Source: Pleodorina starrii
Taxonomy: Eukaryota; Chlorophyta; Chlorophyceae; Chlamydomonadales; Volvocaceae
Assembly: GCA_030267565.1 (NCBI GenBank)
Contig: BRXU01000001.1
Location: 1,612,001-1,676,000 of the forward strand
DNA length: 64,000 nucleotides
Direction: 5' to 3'
This document shows positions 8,862-22,393 of the stretch, in pieces. Each line of letters opens with the position of its first letter. The first letter of the stretch is position 1. The translations under genes were made by a program, and so were the position numbers. The notes beneath the pieces are model-generated. The model was not told where the DNA came from. It saw only the letters and a list, made by a program, of their open reading frames with translations, and made no database searches.

Positions 8862-10050
8862 CCACCGGTGACCTGGATGAAAACCCGCCACTCGAAGCCC
8901 CAGGCGAACACGCCATGCTGGAGGTACCAGGCAAGGTGCGGCTCGTGGTCAAAGGCGCCGTACACGTCCTGAGCGCTGCCCGGCTGCAGCTCCCTCACAG
9001 CCTGCAGCAGGTCCTCCTTTGGGATGTGCCAGCTGAAGGTCAGGCCACCAGAGGGCGGAATGCACTGGGGCCGAGGGCTCGCTCTGAGCGATTCCAAGGC
9101 CGCGGGCAGCTCCGACAGAACGATTTCCTTCTCCCTCGCCGCGGCACTGGCGAAGTTAGTGACAGCGGCCGCCTCCAAGACGCTCGCGCCCGAGAACCAG
9201 CCAGCGGGCGCCTCGGGGTCCTTCTCGTGGTCGGCTGCCAGCGCCGGAAGGATCAGGCTGAGGTACGGCCGGCCCAAGTGCGCCAGCCGTACAGTACGGC
9301 ACAACCGCTGCCGGACAGCAGGTTCGGCCTTATCGGCGTTAATCCGCATCCACAGTGCCAGCATCAGCAGCACGCTGGCCTCGCCATCCGTTCCGAACTC
9401 ATCTGACCCCAGCAGCGCCTCCAGGGCCACCGCGGGCAGCGCCAGCAGCTGCTGCCGGAGTGAGGGCGTGTTGAGGGCCGCTAGGGAGTTGCGAAAGTGG
9501 GCCACGAGCGAGCGCTTGCCGGTCGCCAGGGCAGCACCGAAGCTGGGCTCCGCTTGTGGGTCGGGCCACAGCACCTCGGACTCGAATAGCTGCAGGTAGG
9601 CTGGCGGCTGCTGCGGTGCCTCCTCTGAAGTCCGGGCGCGCTTGTTGCTGCCACCCTCCACATGCGAGCTTGCTACTGTGGCCCTGCTGCTGCCGCTGAC
9701 CTTGGCCGCAAGGACCTCATCACACGCCGCGACACAGCCGCTGATCTGCAGGTAGGCCCCTTGTCGCCGCAGCTCCAGCACCTGCCGCACGCTGCTGTCT
9801 GCCGGCACCTCACCCGTGTAGGCGAACCGGATGGCAGCGCGGGCGGCGGGTACCTCCGCTTCGTTGCCCAGCGGAATGCGCAGCTGGGGCCGACCGCCAG
9901 CAGTAGCGCTCACCGGGGCCCAACGCTCAAGCTGCAAATACGGTAAAAAAGCAAGTCACGTAAGGATGATCAAGTAATTTGGTAACAGATCTATTCGTTT
10001 TGTCCCTCGTTAGAATTGTTCCTTCCTGACTGTACTGATCGTGTTATCCG

Positions 10051-10539
<489 letters not shown>

Positions 10540-11298
10540 TCGTGTTATCCGAGCCGCCGGGGCTTCCCTTACTCTGGCCACAAGCAGCCTTACAGCCTGC
10601 ACCTGAGTCCGGAAGCGCTCCGAGGCCAAGTCCAGGACCACGCTGTGCGCTGGCAGCGGGGGACCGAAGACGGCTTCGGAGGCCGCGGAGCCTTCGGCGT
10701 TGGGCGCGCTCTCATCCCGGCAGAAGGTGATATCGCAGTCGGAGCGTCGCTCGCAGCCAAACAGCTCTCGAAGGTTGCGTAGGACGTCCTGACTCATCGC
10801 GGCGGCACAAGTGGGCGCCTCAGGCAGCTTGCCGTAACCCTCTCTCCTATTTTCTTAAATTGTAGACGTAGGCAGATGCTCGCGAGGTCTTGGAAATTTT
10901 TTGGTGAAGATGTCTCTCGTTGTCTTTCGAAAAGGTATGGGCCAAAGATACCCGTGTTGTACGAGGAGAGTCGATGGCGCCAAGTGATGTCAGGCTTGCC
11001 AAGGTCGCGAATGAAGGCGCTGCCAGCAAACTGGCGATCTATAGAATGATTGAAGGAATAGAAACATTTCGCCAATCATCATGATCCCATGTGCACACAA
11101 GGCTTGCCAACCCACATTCTGCGAGCCTCCAAGCGATGAAACTGAACGGTCGAACGGTCAAAATGTCGCGGCCACACCCACAGTTCCCAATAATCCCAAA
11201 CGGTATTCGAATGTAATAAACATAGTACATATTTTTCCGGCTCGGGCGCCTGTTGTGTATGGCAAAATCGTTGACTTCACGGTCCTCGACCCATGGGT

Positions 11299-11349
11299 CT
11301 GTAAGCCTGGCTCCTGAGCATCCGCGGGATAAGCCTTTGCTGCTTACAG
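11299..11349. mobile_element. 51-bp insertion with 8-bp inverted ends (copy B)
   Basis: Same sequence and same flanking GGT as at 2409–2459, in the equivalent position upstream of PGY-B. Absent from copy C. Confidence 0.5.
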
Positions 11350-11436
11350 GGTCATCCTGCCGCGCGATTCCATAAAACCTTTCCGCACATCCCTCTCTCC
11401 TCTTCCTCCCTTCCTTAAACCTAAGCCCCATCAGGC

Positions 11437-12122
11437 ATGCTTGGGCAGTGTCGTGCTGAACAACAGCGTGCTGTGCATCGCATCACGTACAAGCTGCCCC
11501 CGCACCAGCCCCACCAGCCGCACATCCTGGAGGGCACCGAGCTGGACAATGTCTCCACAGCACGAACCCATGCTTGGTGGGGCAGCAGTTGCGAGTGGTA
11601 TATGGTAGCGGCTCGTGCCGTGGTTGCAATGGCGGCCTCGTGGTGGTGGTGGTGGCGTTGTTTGGGGGCTGCGGATGTTTGGGGGGCGGGCATGACCACT
11701 CTTCGGAACAGAGGGGCCCGCCGCAGAACGGCGGGTACGTACGGAGCGCCACCACCTTCCAGTACGGCCCACCGGGGCATTATCCGACGCCACCGAGCCA
11801 GCAGCGCCGGCTGGGGTGGTGGGGACCGCCCAGCGGCGGTGGTGGTGGCGGGTACTACCCTCCACCACAGGCCCATCAACCGCCGCCAGGACAGTACGGC
11901 GGGGGGTACGCCGGGGCACCTCCGCCAACGCAGAACTTTAACCAGAGCATCCGACCGACGTACAACAGCGGTGGCGTGCCGACTGGGTACGGTGCCCACG
12001 TGCAGAGTGGGGTACAACCGCTGCCGCACCAGGCGCAGCCACCGTACGGCAACAACCCGTACGCGGCGTTGCAGCGCCCACGCGACCCTCGCGGCGACAA
12101 CGGCGGCGGCGGGCGATATTGA
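11437..12122 (+). pseudogene. Pro/Gly/Tyr-rich protein gene, copy B (frameshifted)
   Basis: Offset exactly 8890 bp from copy A and essentially identical to it over about 1.9 kb, including the 4-nt deletion (about 11568–11574) that separates the N-terminal frame starting at ATG 11437 from the P/G/Y-rich frame ending GGGGRY. The shared lesion means it arose before the A/B duplication. Confidence 0.6.
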
Positions 12123-13185
12123 GCACACACTCAGACCTCTTGACAGCCGCTCCCCAGCAAACTTGTTTTGGTTGCAGCGACCGGCGACGTCTTCCTTTTG
12201 GGACTGAATCCCCAAGTCTGTCGGGCAGGCGCGTGTCTTCCCCTGGGGATTGCGTTGGTTTGTTTGTGGACATACCGTACTTCATTCTGGCGGTGATATG
12301 ACTGTTTTGAAGACGGTGTTGGTTTAAAGCGTTTGGGGGTTTGAATTGTTTGGGAGCGAACCGTTCCCCTTGTTCCCCAGTGTTGGGGCAGATGGGCGCC
12401 GCAACCCGAAATTAATTAATTCGGTAGCATCCTAGCTCCCGACATAGCTGCAGATATGTCTGTCCGGAAGCCAGGTTTTTGTGGAAATAAACGTTCTTGC
12501 AGCAGGGTGGTCCCATCACAGTAGCAAGCGCACCCCCACCCTGCTCCCCTGGCAGTCAAACCACTGCCCATCTGCGTCTGCCGTACAGATGTCGGCTGTC
12601 GTGCACACATGCAAACATCCGACGCATTTCGTTGCAGTAATGCGAAGTCGTGCACCTGAAGCGAATCAAAACCTCTCAAGGCTCTCATCCACAAGTCCTC
12701 GTACGACATCGGCCTGCTTCCAGCCTCCCGTAGATCGGTTGCTTGTTTAGGCCCGACCCCGGGGACGTCGGTCCCAGCCAGCCCCAACCCTCTACCCCCC
12801 CAGGCGTCAGACGGATTTGCCTTCAAATTCGACGATGTGGCAACTGGCATCGAAAGCTGAATACCCTGCCACTGTCTCACGCAGTACCTTTTTCCTGCCA
12901 AGTGTACCACAGTACTTTTCCTTGCCAGAAGCAATGAAAGTCTGTCAACAGGAAGCCTGTACTCGACTGACAGTGACAACGACAACAACATGCATGCTGT
13001 AAACTATGTAAACTACGTAAACTATTTGATGTAAAACCTGAAACCGTGCGTGCTCCGCCGATTGCATTCATGCTCCCCTCTAGGCCCCCAAGCACACAAC
13101 AGAGGCTCGCACGTGCTAGCACCCGACCCGAAGCCCTAGTAGCACCCAACGGCCCCTTCCAACGCGCGGATCTTGGCACCAGCTC
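12123..13185. other. Convergent intergenic region after PGY-B
   Basis: Near-identical copy of 3233–4295, including the minus-strand coding-like frame (12991–12416) with the SYEDLWMRAL motif. No further gene seen. Confidence 0.35.
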
Positions 13186-15352
<2,167 letters not shown>

Positions 15353-15960
15353 CGCGGCGGCACAAGTGGGCGCCTCAGGCAGCTTGCCGTAACCCTCTCT
15401 CCTATTTTCTTAAATTGTAGACGTAGGCAGATGCTCGCGAGGTCTTGGAAATTTTTTGGTGAAGATGTCTCTCGTTGTCTTTCGAAAAGGTATGGGCCAA
15501 AGATACCCGTGTTGTACGAGGAGAGTCGATGGCGCCAAGTGATGTCAGGCTTGCCAAGGTCGCGAATGAAGGCGCTGCCAGCAAACTGGCGATCTATAGA
15601 ATGATTGAAGGAATAGAAACATTTCGCCAATCATCATGATCCCATGTGCACACAAGGCTTGCCAACCCACATTCTGCGAGCCTCCAAGCGATGAAACTGA
15701 ACGGTCGAACGGTCAAAATGTCGCGGCCACACCCACAGTTCCCAATAATCCCAAACGGTATTCGAATGTAATAAACATAGTACATATTTTTCCGGCTCGG
15801 GCGCCTGTTGTGTATGGCAAAATCGTTGACTTCACGGTCCTCGACCCATGGGTCATCCTGCCTCGCGATTCCATAAAACCTCTCTGCACACCTGATGTGA
15901 CTCTTCCTCGCACTTCCTTCTCTCCTCTTCCTCCCTTCCTTAAACCTAAGCTCATCAGGC

Positions 15961-16659
15961 ATGCTTGAGCAGTGTCGTTCTGAACAACAGCGTGCTGTGC
16001 ATCGCATCACGTACAAGCTGCCCCCGCACCAGCAGCCCCACCAGCCGCGCATCATGAAGGGCACCGAGCTGGACGATGTCTCCACAGGACGAACCCATGC
16101 ATGCATGGTGGGGCAGCAGCTGCGAGTGGTATATGGTAGCGGCTCGTGCCGTGGTTGCAATGGCGGCCTCGTGGCGGTGGCGGTGGCGTTGTTTGGGGGC
16201 TGGGGATGTTTGGGGGGCGGGCATGACCACTCTTCGGAACAGAGGGACCCGCCGCAGGACGGCGGGTACGTACGGAGCGCCACCACCTTCCAGTACGGCC
16301 CACCGGGGCATTATCCGACGCCACCGAGCCAGCAGCGCCGGCTGGGGTGGTGGGGACCGCCCAGCGGCGGTGGTGGTGGCGGGTACTGCCCTCCACCACA
16401 GGCCCATCAACCGCCGCCAGGACAGTACGGCGGGGGGTACGCCGGGGCACCTCCGCCAGCGCAGAATTACTTCTACCAGAGCATCCGACCGACGTACAAC
16501 GGCGGTGGCGCGCCGACGGGGTACGGTGACCCCGTGCAGACTGGGGTACAACCGCTGCTGCACCAGGCGCAGCCGCCGCCGTACGGCAACAAGCCGTACG
16601 CGGCGTGGCAGCGCCCACGCGACCCTCGCGGCGGCAACGGCGGCGGCGGACGTTATTGA
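15961..16659 (+). CDS. Pro/Gly/Tyr-rich protein, copy C (intact)
   Basis: 232 residues from ATG 15961. The N-terminus is polar (HRITYKLPPHQ). A Cys motif (GSCRGC) leads into a hydrophobic Gly/Ala/Val/Leu stretch that could be one membrane segment, followed by GGGHDH. The second half is dominated by PPP, GGY and YGN motifs and ends GGGGRY. The composition resembles disordered Pro/Gly/Tyr-rich tails found on small membrane-anchored or RNA-binding proteins, but I recognise no family. Differences from copies A and B are mostly 3-nt indels, except the 4-nt one that breaks A and B, so this copy was probably maintained as coding. A pyrimidine tract ending CAG just upstream may be the 3' splice site of a leader intron. 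Confidence 0.6.
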   Translation: MLEQCRSEQQRAVHRITYKLPPHQQPHQPRIMKGTELDDVSTGRTHACMVGQQLRVVYGSGSCRGCNGGLVAVAVALFGGWGCLGGGHDHSSEQRDPPQDGGYVRSATTFQYGPPGHYPTPPSQQRRLGWWGPPSGGGGGGYCPPPQAHQPPPGQYGGGYAGAPPPAQNYFYQSIRPTYNGGGAPTGYGDPVQTGVQPLLHQAQPPPYGNKPYAAWQRPRDPRGGNGGGGRY

Positions 16660-18404
16660 TCACACACTCAAGACCTCTTGACAGCCGCTCCCCAGCAAAC
16701 TTGTTTTGGTTGCAGCGGCGACCGGCGACATCTTTAACTTTTGGGACTGAAGCCCCAGGTCTGTCGGTCAGGCACATGTCTTCCCCTGGGGATTGCGTTG
16801 GTTTGTTTGTGGACATACCGTACTTCATTCTGGCGGTGATATAACTGTTTTGAAGACGATGTTGGTTCAAAGCGTTTGGGGTTTGAATTGTTTGGGAGCG
16901 AACCGTTCCCCTTGCTCCCCAGTGTTGGGGCAGATGGGCGCCGCAACCCGAAATTAAATAACTCGGTAGCAATCCTAGCTCCCGACATAGCTGCAGATAT
17001 GTCTGTCCGAAAGCCAGGTTTTTGTGGAAATAAAATAAACGTGTTGTTGCAGCAGGGTGGGTCCCGTCAGTAGCAAGCGCACCCCCCAACCTGCTCCCCT
17101 GGCAGTCAAAACACTGCCCATCTGCGTCTGCCGTACAGATGTCCGGCTGTCGTGCACACATGCAAACATCCGACGCATTTCGTTGCAGTAATGCGAAGTC
17201 GTGCACCTGCCGCGAATCAAAACCTTTCAAGGCCCTCATCCACAAGTCCTCGTACGACACCGGCCTGCTCCTGCAGAAATCGTGCGTGCTCCACGATTGC
17301 ATCCATAGCATGCTCCCCATCTAGGCCCCACAGCACACAGCAGAGGCTCGCACGTGCTAGCCCCCGAAGCCCTAGTAACACCCAATGGCCCCTTCCAACG
17401 CGCGGATCTTGACGTGTGTCTTACAAGGCACCGAATCGGGAAACGGCACTGTTGGCCTTGGGCGCGGTAGGGGCTAGTAGGGGGGGTCGGCGAGACACCG
17501 AGACGAGCAGCCGCGACCGATGACATCGACTTCGAGAGACCCACGACATATCCACCCACGACCCACCGGTATCGACAGAAGCCCCCCCTGGAGCACGCCT
17601 ACGAGATAGGGCAGGCGGCTGCTGCCGCGCGGAGGGTTCTCGCTCAACCCTTGCCTTACAGTTGTGTGTCCCAAATGCGTCGACACAATGAGGAGTGCCG
17701 CCGGCCTCTGCCAAGGCGCACCACAATCCCCGCTATGCGGAGTTGCAAAGTTGCAAAAGCCCCCTCTCCCGCCCTCTGGGAGCTGGGAGCCTGGGACGTG
17801 TTTCGGATCCCTCTGCGGATTGTCAAAAAGAGGCCGCCGACGGGACCAAAAACCTCGCGGCGCCTTCCCGCCTGCCCCACGTCCATCAAAATAGTACTCG
17901 GTCGACTCGGCAGTCCTGACCCACAGCACTTCTGTTCCGCTACTTTCAACTACAGCAACAACAGACAAAGCACAAAAGCAAAATCCCATGCATTTACAAC
18001 TCGCAGCAGGGCAAAAAAAGGTCGCATCTATTAAACAACTTTTTCTTCTTCTTCTCCTCGGCACGCGGGCAGCGCAGCGGCAAGCGCCGCGTTTGCAGCC
18101 GTTTGCAGCAGCAATCGACACGCACGGCGAATCTTGCGCTGTACCATCCGCATTTCTCTACCATCAGCTACTGCGCAACAGTTTCTAAAAAGATCCCACA
18201 AAACAGCGCCGCCGCAACGTATCTGGCTCTCGCATACCACAAAGCAATTCTCCGGCGGCGGCGTCAAAGTGTCGCCCCGCTTGAGTGTGTCGCCAACGAA
18301 CTATCGTACAACAACCGCCGCGTCGTCGAATGGTTCATGCCGTCGCAGCCCCCGCCGCCGCGGCCGATGCTACTGCCGTACCGTACATGCTGCCCATCGG
18401 CGTC
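16660..18404. other. Right end of the tandem array and gene-free flank
   Basis: Array similarity continues to about 17411 (ending CGCGGATCTTG, the same sequence that precedes the BTB stop in the other units) and then stops, so a fourth BTB copy is absent. A minus-strand fragment with SYEDLWMRALKGFDS lies near 17290–17200. From 17412 to 18404 I see no gene. The right part is probably the 3' untranslated region of the minus-strand gene ending at 18405. Confidence 0.5.
17994..17998 (-). terminator. TGTAA polyadenylation signal
   Basis: TGTAA on the minus strand 407 nt after the stop of the 18405–20380 gene, the form of signal typical of volvocine algae. Confidence 0.4.
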
Positions 18405-20380
18405 CTAAACGCGCAGGCCCTCGTCGCCCGGGGCAGCGGCGGCGACGTGGCCGCCGTCGCCGTCGTCTCCGCCGCCGCCGCCGCGGCGGTGCCGCCGGCC
18501 CGCCCGATGGCCCCGGTGCGTGTGGCCCCGGCGCGCCTCTTCCGCCGCCGGCGGCTCGCCGCCCTCCTCCTCCTCCCCCGCCGGCTCCGCCGACGGCAGG
18601 CCGCCGCCACCGCCGCCGCCGCCGCTAGCGCACGTCTCCTCCGCCTTCTCGATTGCCATCCGCGCCATCCGCCGCACCGCCGTCAGGACCTCCGCGTTGC
18701 CCTCCTCCGCCTCCGCCGCCTCCGCCGCCTCCGTCACCGCCGCCGCCAGCTCTTGCGCCGCCACGCAGGGCTCCTTCGCCGCCCGCGGGCTGCCGCCGCC
18801 GCCGCCGCCGCTGCGACGGCGGCGGCCAGGGGACGACTTGCCGGCCCCACCCAGATCGAGACACGTCTCCGGAGCGCCCTCGACAGGCGTCAGCTCGTCC
18901 CCCGCGTCGACGCCGCTGCCGCCTCCGCCAGGCGCCTCCCTGGCAGCGCCGCTGCCGCCCTTGCGGGCCTTCGGCGTCGGCGGCGCCTGAGGCGGCGGCC
19001 CCGGCGGCACCGCCGCCGTCACCCCGATGGTGGAGCCGGCGGCCGCCTCCCGCGCCGCCGTGCCGTGCACGCCGTACCGGATGTGGTACGGCACCTGCGC
19101 TGCGTCGTCGCCGCGGCCCTTGAGCGGATGGCCGTAGTAGTGCTGCAGCTTGGTCCGCGGTGAAGGCACGATGCGGATCTGGAACGCCGGCGCGGCGCGG
19201 GTGGTGTTGTAGTGCGACTTTGGCGGTGTGCGGTGGCCGCGGGTCTTGGACGGAGAGCCGGAGCCGCTGCCGCCGCCGTCACCGTGACGCGTGGCGGCAG
19301 CGGCGGCGGCGGCGGCGGGCGATCCGGTGTCGCCGCCGCCGCCGCTGCTGCCGGTCTTGCCGTGCGCGTGGGTGCGGGTGTGGCCCCTGCCGCCGGAAGT
19401 GGCGGCGGCGGCGGCGCCGCCGCCGCCGCCGCCGCCGCTGGCGCCGCCGCCGCTGGCGCCGCCGCCGCCGCCGCCGGCCGCTGCGCTGTTCCTCATGTAG
19501 TCCATCAGGCGGATGCGCTCATCCCAGGAGAGGTCCTGCGTGCGAGCGGCACACGGAAAGAGTTGAGCAGGAGGAAAGTGTCCAGGAAAGTGTTCAGGAA
19601 AGGGTTAAGGGGGTAAGGCTTCAGGAGGAACATTAACATATTGACCCGCACAGCAGCAGACGGGAGAGCAGACGACGATATACCGGTATCGTAGTGTGGG
19701 CAAAAGGCGGAGAGGCTAAGAATCCGAGTCACGCGCGCACGCAAGCACCCGCGCGCGCGCCTGGGCGGGTAGCTTCGTTGAAGAGACCTGCATAAAATGT
19801 TCCCGCCGCTTTGCTAATTTGATCAAGACCTTCAAGCGCAATTGAGGCCCGTCCTTGTGCGATTCCAGAAAATTGAAGTTGCGCGACGCTTTGTTCGCTT
19901 CAGACACGCGCGTGCATGAGCCCCAAATTTGCGTCGCGCGGATAGGTAGGTAGGCAGCTAAAGCGGTGAGATGCTGAGACCCCACCGTTTGATTTGTTTG
20001 ATAACGCTGTGCAGGTAAACAAATTGCGGCAGGCGCGAAGCTGCCTCGTCACTAGCCTCGCCTCGCCTCCCCCCTTCCCAACACCTCCGGTGCAGGGTTC
20101 CGTACTGATGATCAGAAGGCAGTGAGTTGCATATACAGTCGAAACATCGCTCAGCTGCTGGCGTGTTGCGGAGGAGTTGCGGCAGGGTGCCGCCGTTCCG
20201 GTGATGGCGCTGACCCATGGGTCGGCTGATCCCGGAAGCGGGCCGGTCGGCACAATCAGCGGCACCCAAAATCAGCCCTCAACCCGCCTGCATGCAGCTC
20301 GCCCAGCCCATAATCACCTGGTAAGATGAACCGGGGCCGTAAAGTCGATAGACGGCTTCTTCCTTGGCGTGCCGATTCAT
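18405..20380 (-). CDS. Unknown two-exon protein with low-complexity tracts (paralogue 1)
   Basis: Exon 1 is 20380–20318 (63 nt, MNRHAKEEAVYRLYGPG, donor CAG|GTGATT). Exon 2 is 19535–18405 (acceptor CGCAG, starting DLSWDERIRLMDYM). They join in phase 0 to give 397 residues. Conserved blocks shared with the gene at 21332–22393 are the first exon, the LSWDER block, a THAHGK block, and HPLKGRGDDAAQVPYHIRYG. Between these lie Gly/Ala/Ser runs. The C-terminal third is acidic and Ala-rich (AAQELAAAVTEAAEAAEAEE, then RRMARMAIEKAEE), probably helical. I do not recognise the family; no signal peptide or membrane segment is visible. Part of the first exon is positively charged. Function unknown. Confidence 0.65.
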
Positions 20381-21234
20381 GGTGTGGGCCGGCAGCCTGG
20401 ACGGACTGTGCGCTCCTAACTCTACTAGAGAGGAGAGGTGGACAGCGTGGTGCAAGCTTGTAAAGGAGCACCGCAAGCAAGGTTTGTCGCTTCAAGTTTC
20501 GTGGTGTGGCGGAAAGTATCACTGCTTTCCCTTCTTCGATGGGTCAGCTCTTCGCAGCCTGACATAGATCAACCAATTGCCGTTGAAGATGCGTCAACCA
20601 ACGGTTTCTACAACGGACGCCCCCTGCACCATCAGCAATTCCAGAAATTTCTGTCGAGGAGGCGCTGAATCATCAGACAGGCACAGCGTCTTCATGCAAG
20701 TCAGAAGTAAATCTTACAAGGCGCAGCAGGAATGCCGTCATGCTGTTTCAAAATTCAAATGTTTCGCGGCCACAGCGCGAAAGAGGCAATATTTATTGGG
20801 CCAAGAGGCATATCGTTGGCTTGCTATCCATCCACTAGCAGGTTCAGTAAAACAATAACAGCCTCAGAGCAGCGACACAGCTTCGTCTCGCCCGCCTGCC
20901 TGTCGGCGCTCCAGTCCGCACCTGTTTGCCGTCGGCGCCCTTCTCAGCGCTGTTGCCTCCTAAACGCCAGGGGACCTCACCCAACGACCCAGGCAGCAAC
21001 AACCCCGCAACTCATATCCAACGCGGATGACGGCCCAGCACCAGGACAACCCCCCAAACGCCGCCTGCTGCGCTTCGACCGATACCCCAAAACGGAGCGG
21101 GGGAGCGTGACTCACTCCCCTGCCAGCGCCCCCTGTTGCGCCCTGCCTCGGCCCGCCGACAGGCCAAAGCACCTCAATCTGCTGTACCACTACAAACATG
21201 TGCCCAAGGTTACTGCGCCCGCGAATAGCCTTTC

Positions 21235-21239
21235 TTACA
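21235..21239 (-). terminator. TGTAA polyadenylation signal
   Basis: TGTAA on the minus strand 93 nt past the stop of the 21332–22393 gene. Plausible but short for a 3' untranslated region. Confidence 0.25.
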
Positions 21240-21331
21240 TGCCTGTTGCCCAGCCGCGGCGGCCCCGGCTGGCGCACCCTTTGCCATCCCCCTCTAGCCT
21301 GCACAGGGGATCCAATCGTACATCTATGACG

Positions 21332-22393
21332 TCAGTCCACGCACACGCCTGCCCCAAGCCGGTCCCTCTCTTCCGGCGCCGCCGCCGCCGCCGCGCCGTG
21401 CACGCCGTACCGGATGTGGTACGGCACCTGTGCGGCGTCGTCGCCGCGGCCCTTGAGCGGATGGCCGAAGTGGTTCTGCGGCTTGGCCCGCGGCGTGGGG
21501 AGGATGCGGGTGCGGGGGCCCGGCGAGGCGCGGGCTGTGTGGTAGCGTGGCGGCGGCGGTGGCGGCGTGAGGGGGCGGTTGCCCGGCGAGGCGACGCGGT
21601 CGCGGCTGCCGCTGCCGCCGGCCTTGCCGTGCGCGTGGGTCTGGATGTGGGTGTGGGCCTTGCCGCCGGAAGCGGCGGCGACGCCATTGCCAACGCCGCC
21701 GCCGCCGCCGGCGGCGGCGGCGCCGGCGGCGGCGCGGCTCCGTATGTAGTGCATGAGGTGCTGGCGCTCGTCCCAGAAGAGCTCCTGCGCAGTGCGCACA
21801 GACGAGACGGGACCAGGGATCTCAGGGATCAGGCGGCAGGCAAGAGAAGGTTATACCCTTCTGACAGTTTGGTCTCGCGCTTTCGCATTTTTGTAGTTCC
21901 GGACGCGCGCCGCGTGCGCACTTTGCTGCCTGAGCAGGTCACACTTGCACTTAAACCGTTATTGCTTTGTAATTTAAGCACTTTGCGGGCTGTGCAGCTT
22001 GTGCAGCTTGTCATTTCATATTTTGTTTTGCAGCACTACCGTACGCGTCGCGCCCTCTTCTCCGTCTCCTCGCGCCCCTTCAATGCAACCACGGGCGCAC
22101 TTCTCCCCGTCTCCCGACGATTTGAGAATTCGACAGCTTGCTGGGCCAGGCTGGGCTGGGCTGGGCTGGCGCGTCGCGCCAGGAGCTGCGGCTGCAGCTG
22201 GCAGCACCGGCCGACCGGGAATGCTGCTGAGGGCTGACTTGGGTTGTTGATTGTGCTCGGGGGGCAAAGTCGATACTTAAATTTCCGTCCCGCCTGCGGC
22301 GCACCGCGCGCCCTCCGCCAAAGCACCCACCTGATAGGACTTGCCGGGACCGTAGAGGCGACAGATCGCTTCCTCCCTGGCGTGCCGATTCAT
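21332..22393 (-). CDS. Unknown two-exon protein (paralogue 2, shorter)
   Basis: Exon 1 is 22393–22331 (63 nt, MNRHAREEAICRLYGPG, donor CAG|GTGGGT). Exon 2 is 21784–21332 (acceptor CGCAG, starting ELFWDERQHLMHYI). They join in phase 0 to give 171 residues. It matches paralogue 1 in intron position and phase, in the HAHGK block and in HPLKGRGDDAAQVPYHIRYG, but stops soon after that block and lacks the acidic helical C-terminal third. Either a short isoform-like paralogue, or more exons lie downstream that I could not find in 20400–21330. Same orientation as paralogue 1, so a tandem duplication. No function assigned. Confidence 0.6.

Noticed and set aside
16052..17320. 422-residue minus-strand frame antisense to PGY-C
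   Set aside because: Mostly the complement of the PGY coding region; only the short SYEDLWMRAL part is conserved, and that is listed separately as a fragment.
20732..22237. 501-residue plus-strand frame
   Set aside because: Antisense to the second paralogue's exon over its right half and without domain content over its left half. The minus-strand gene with matching intron structure explains the region better.
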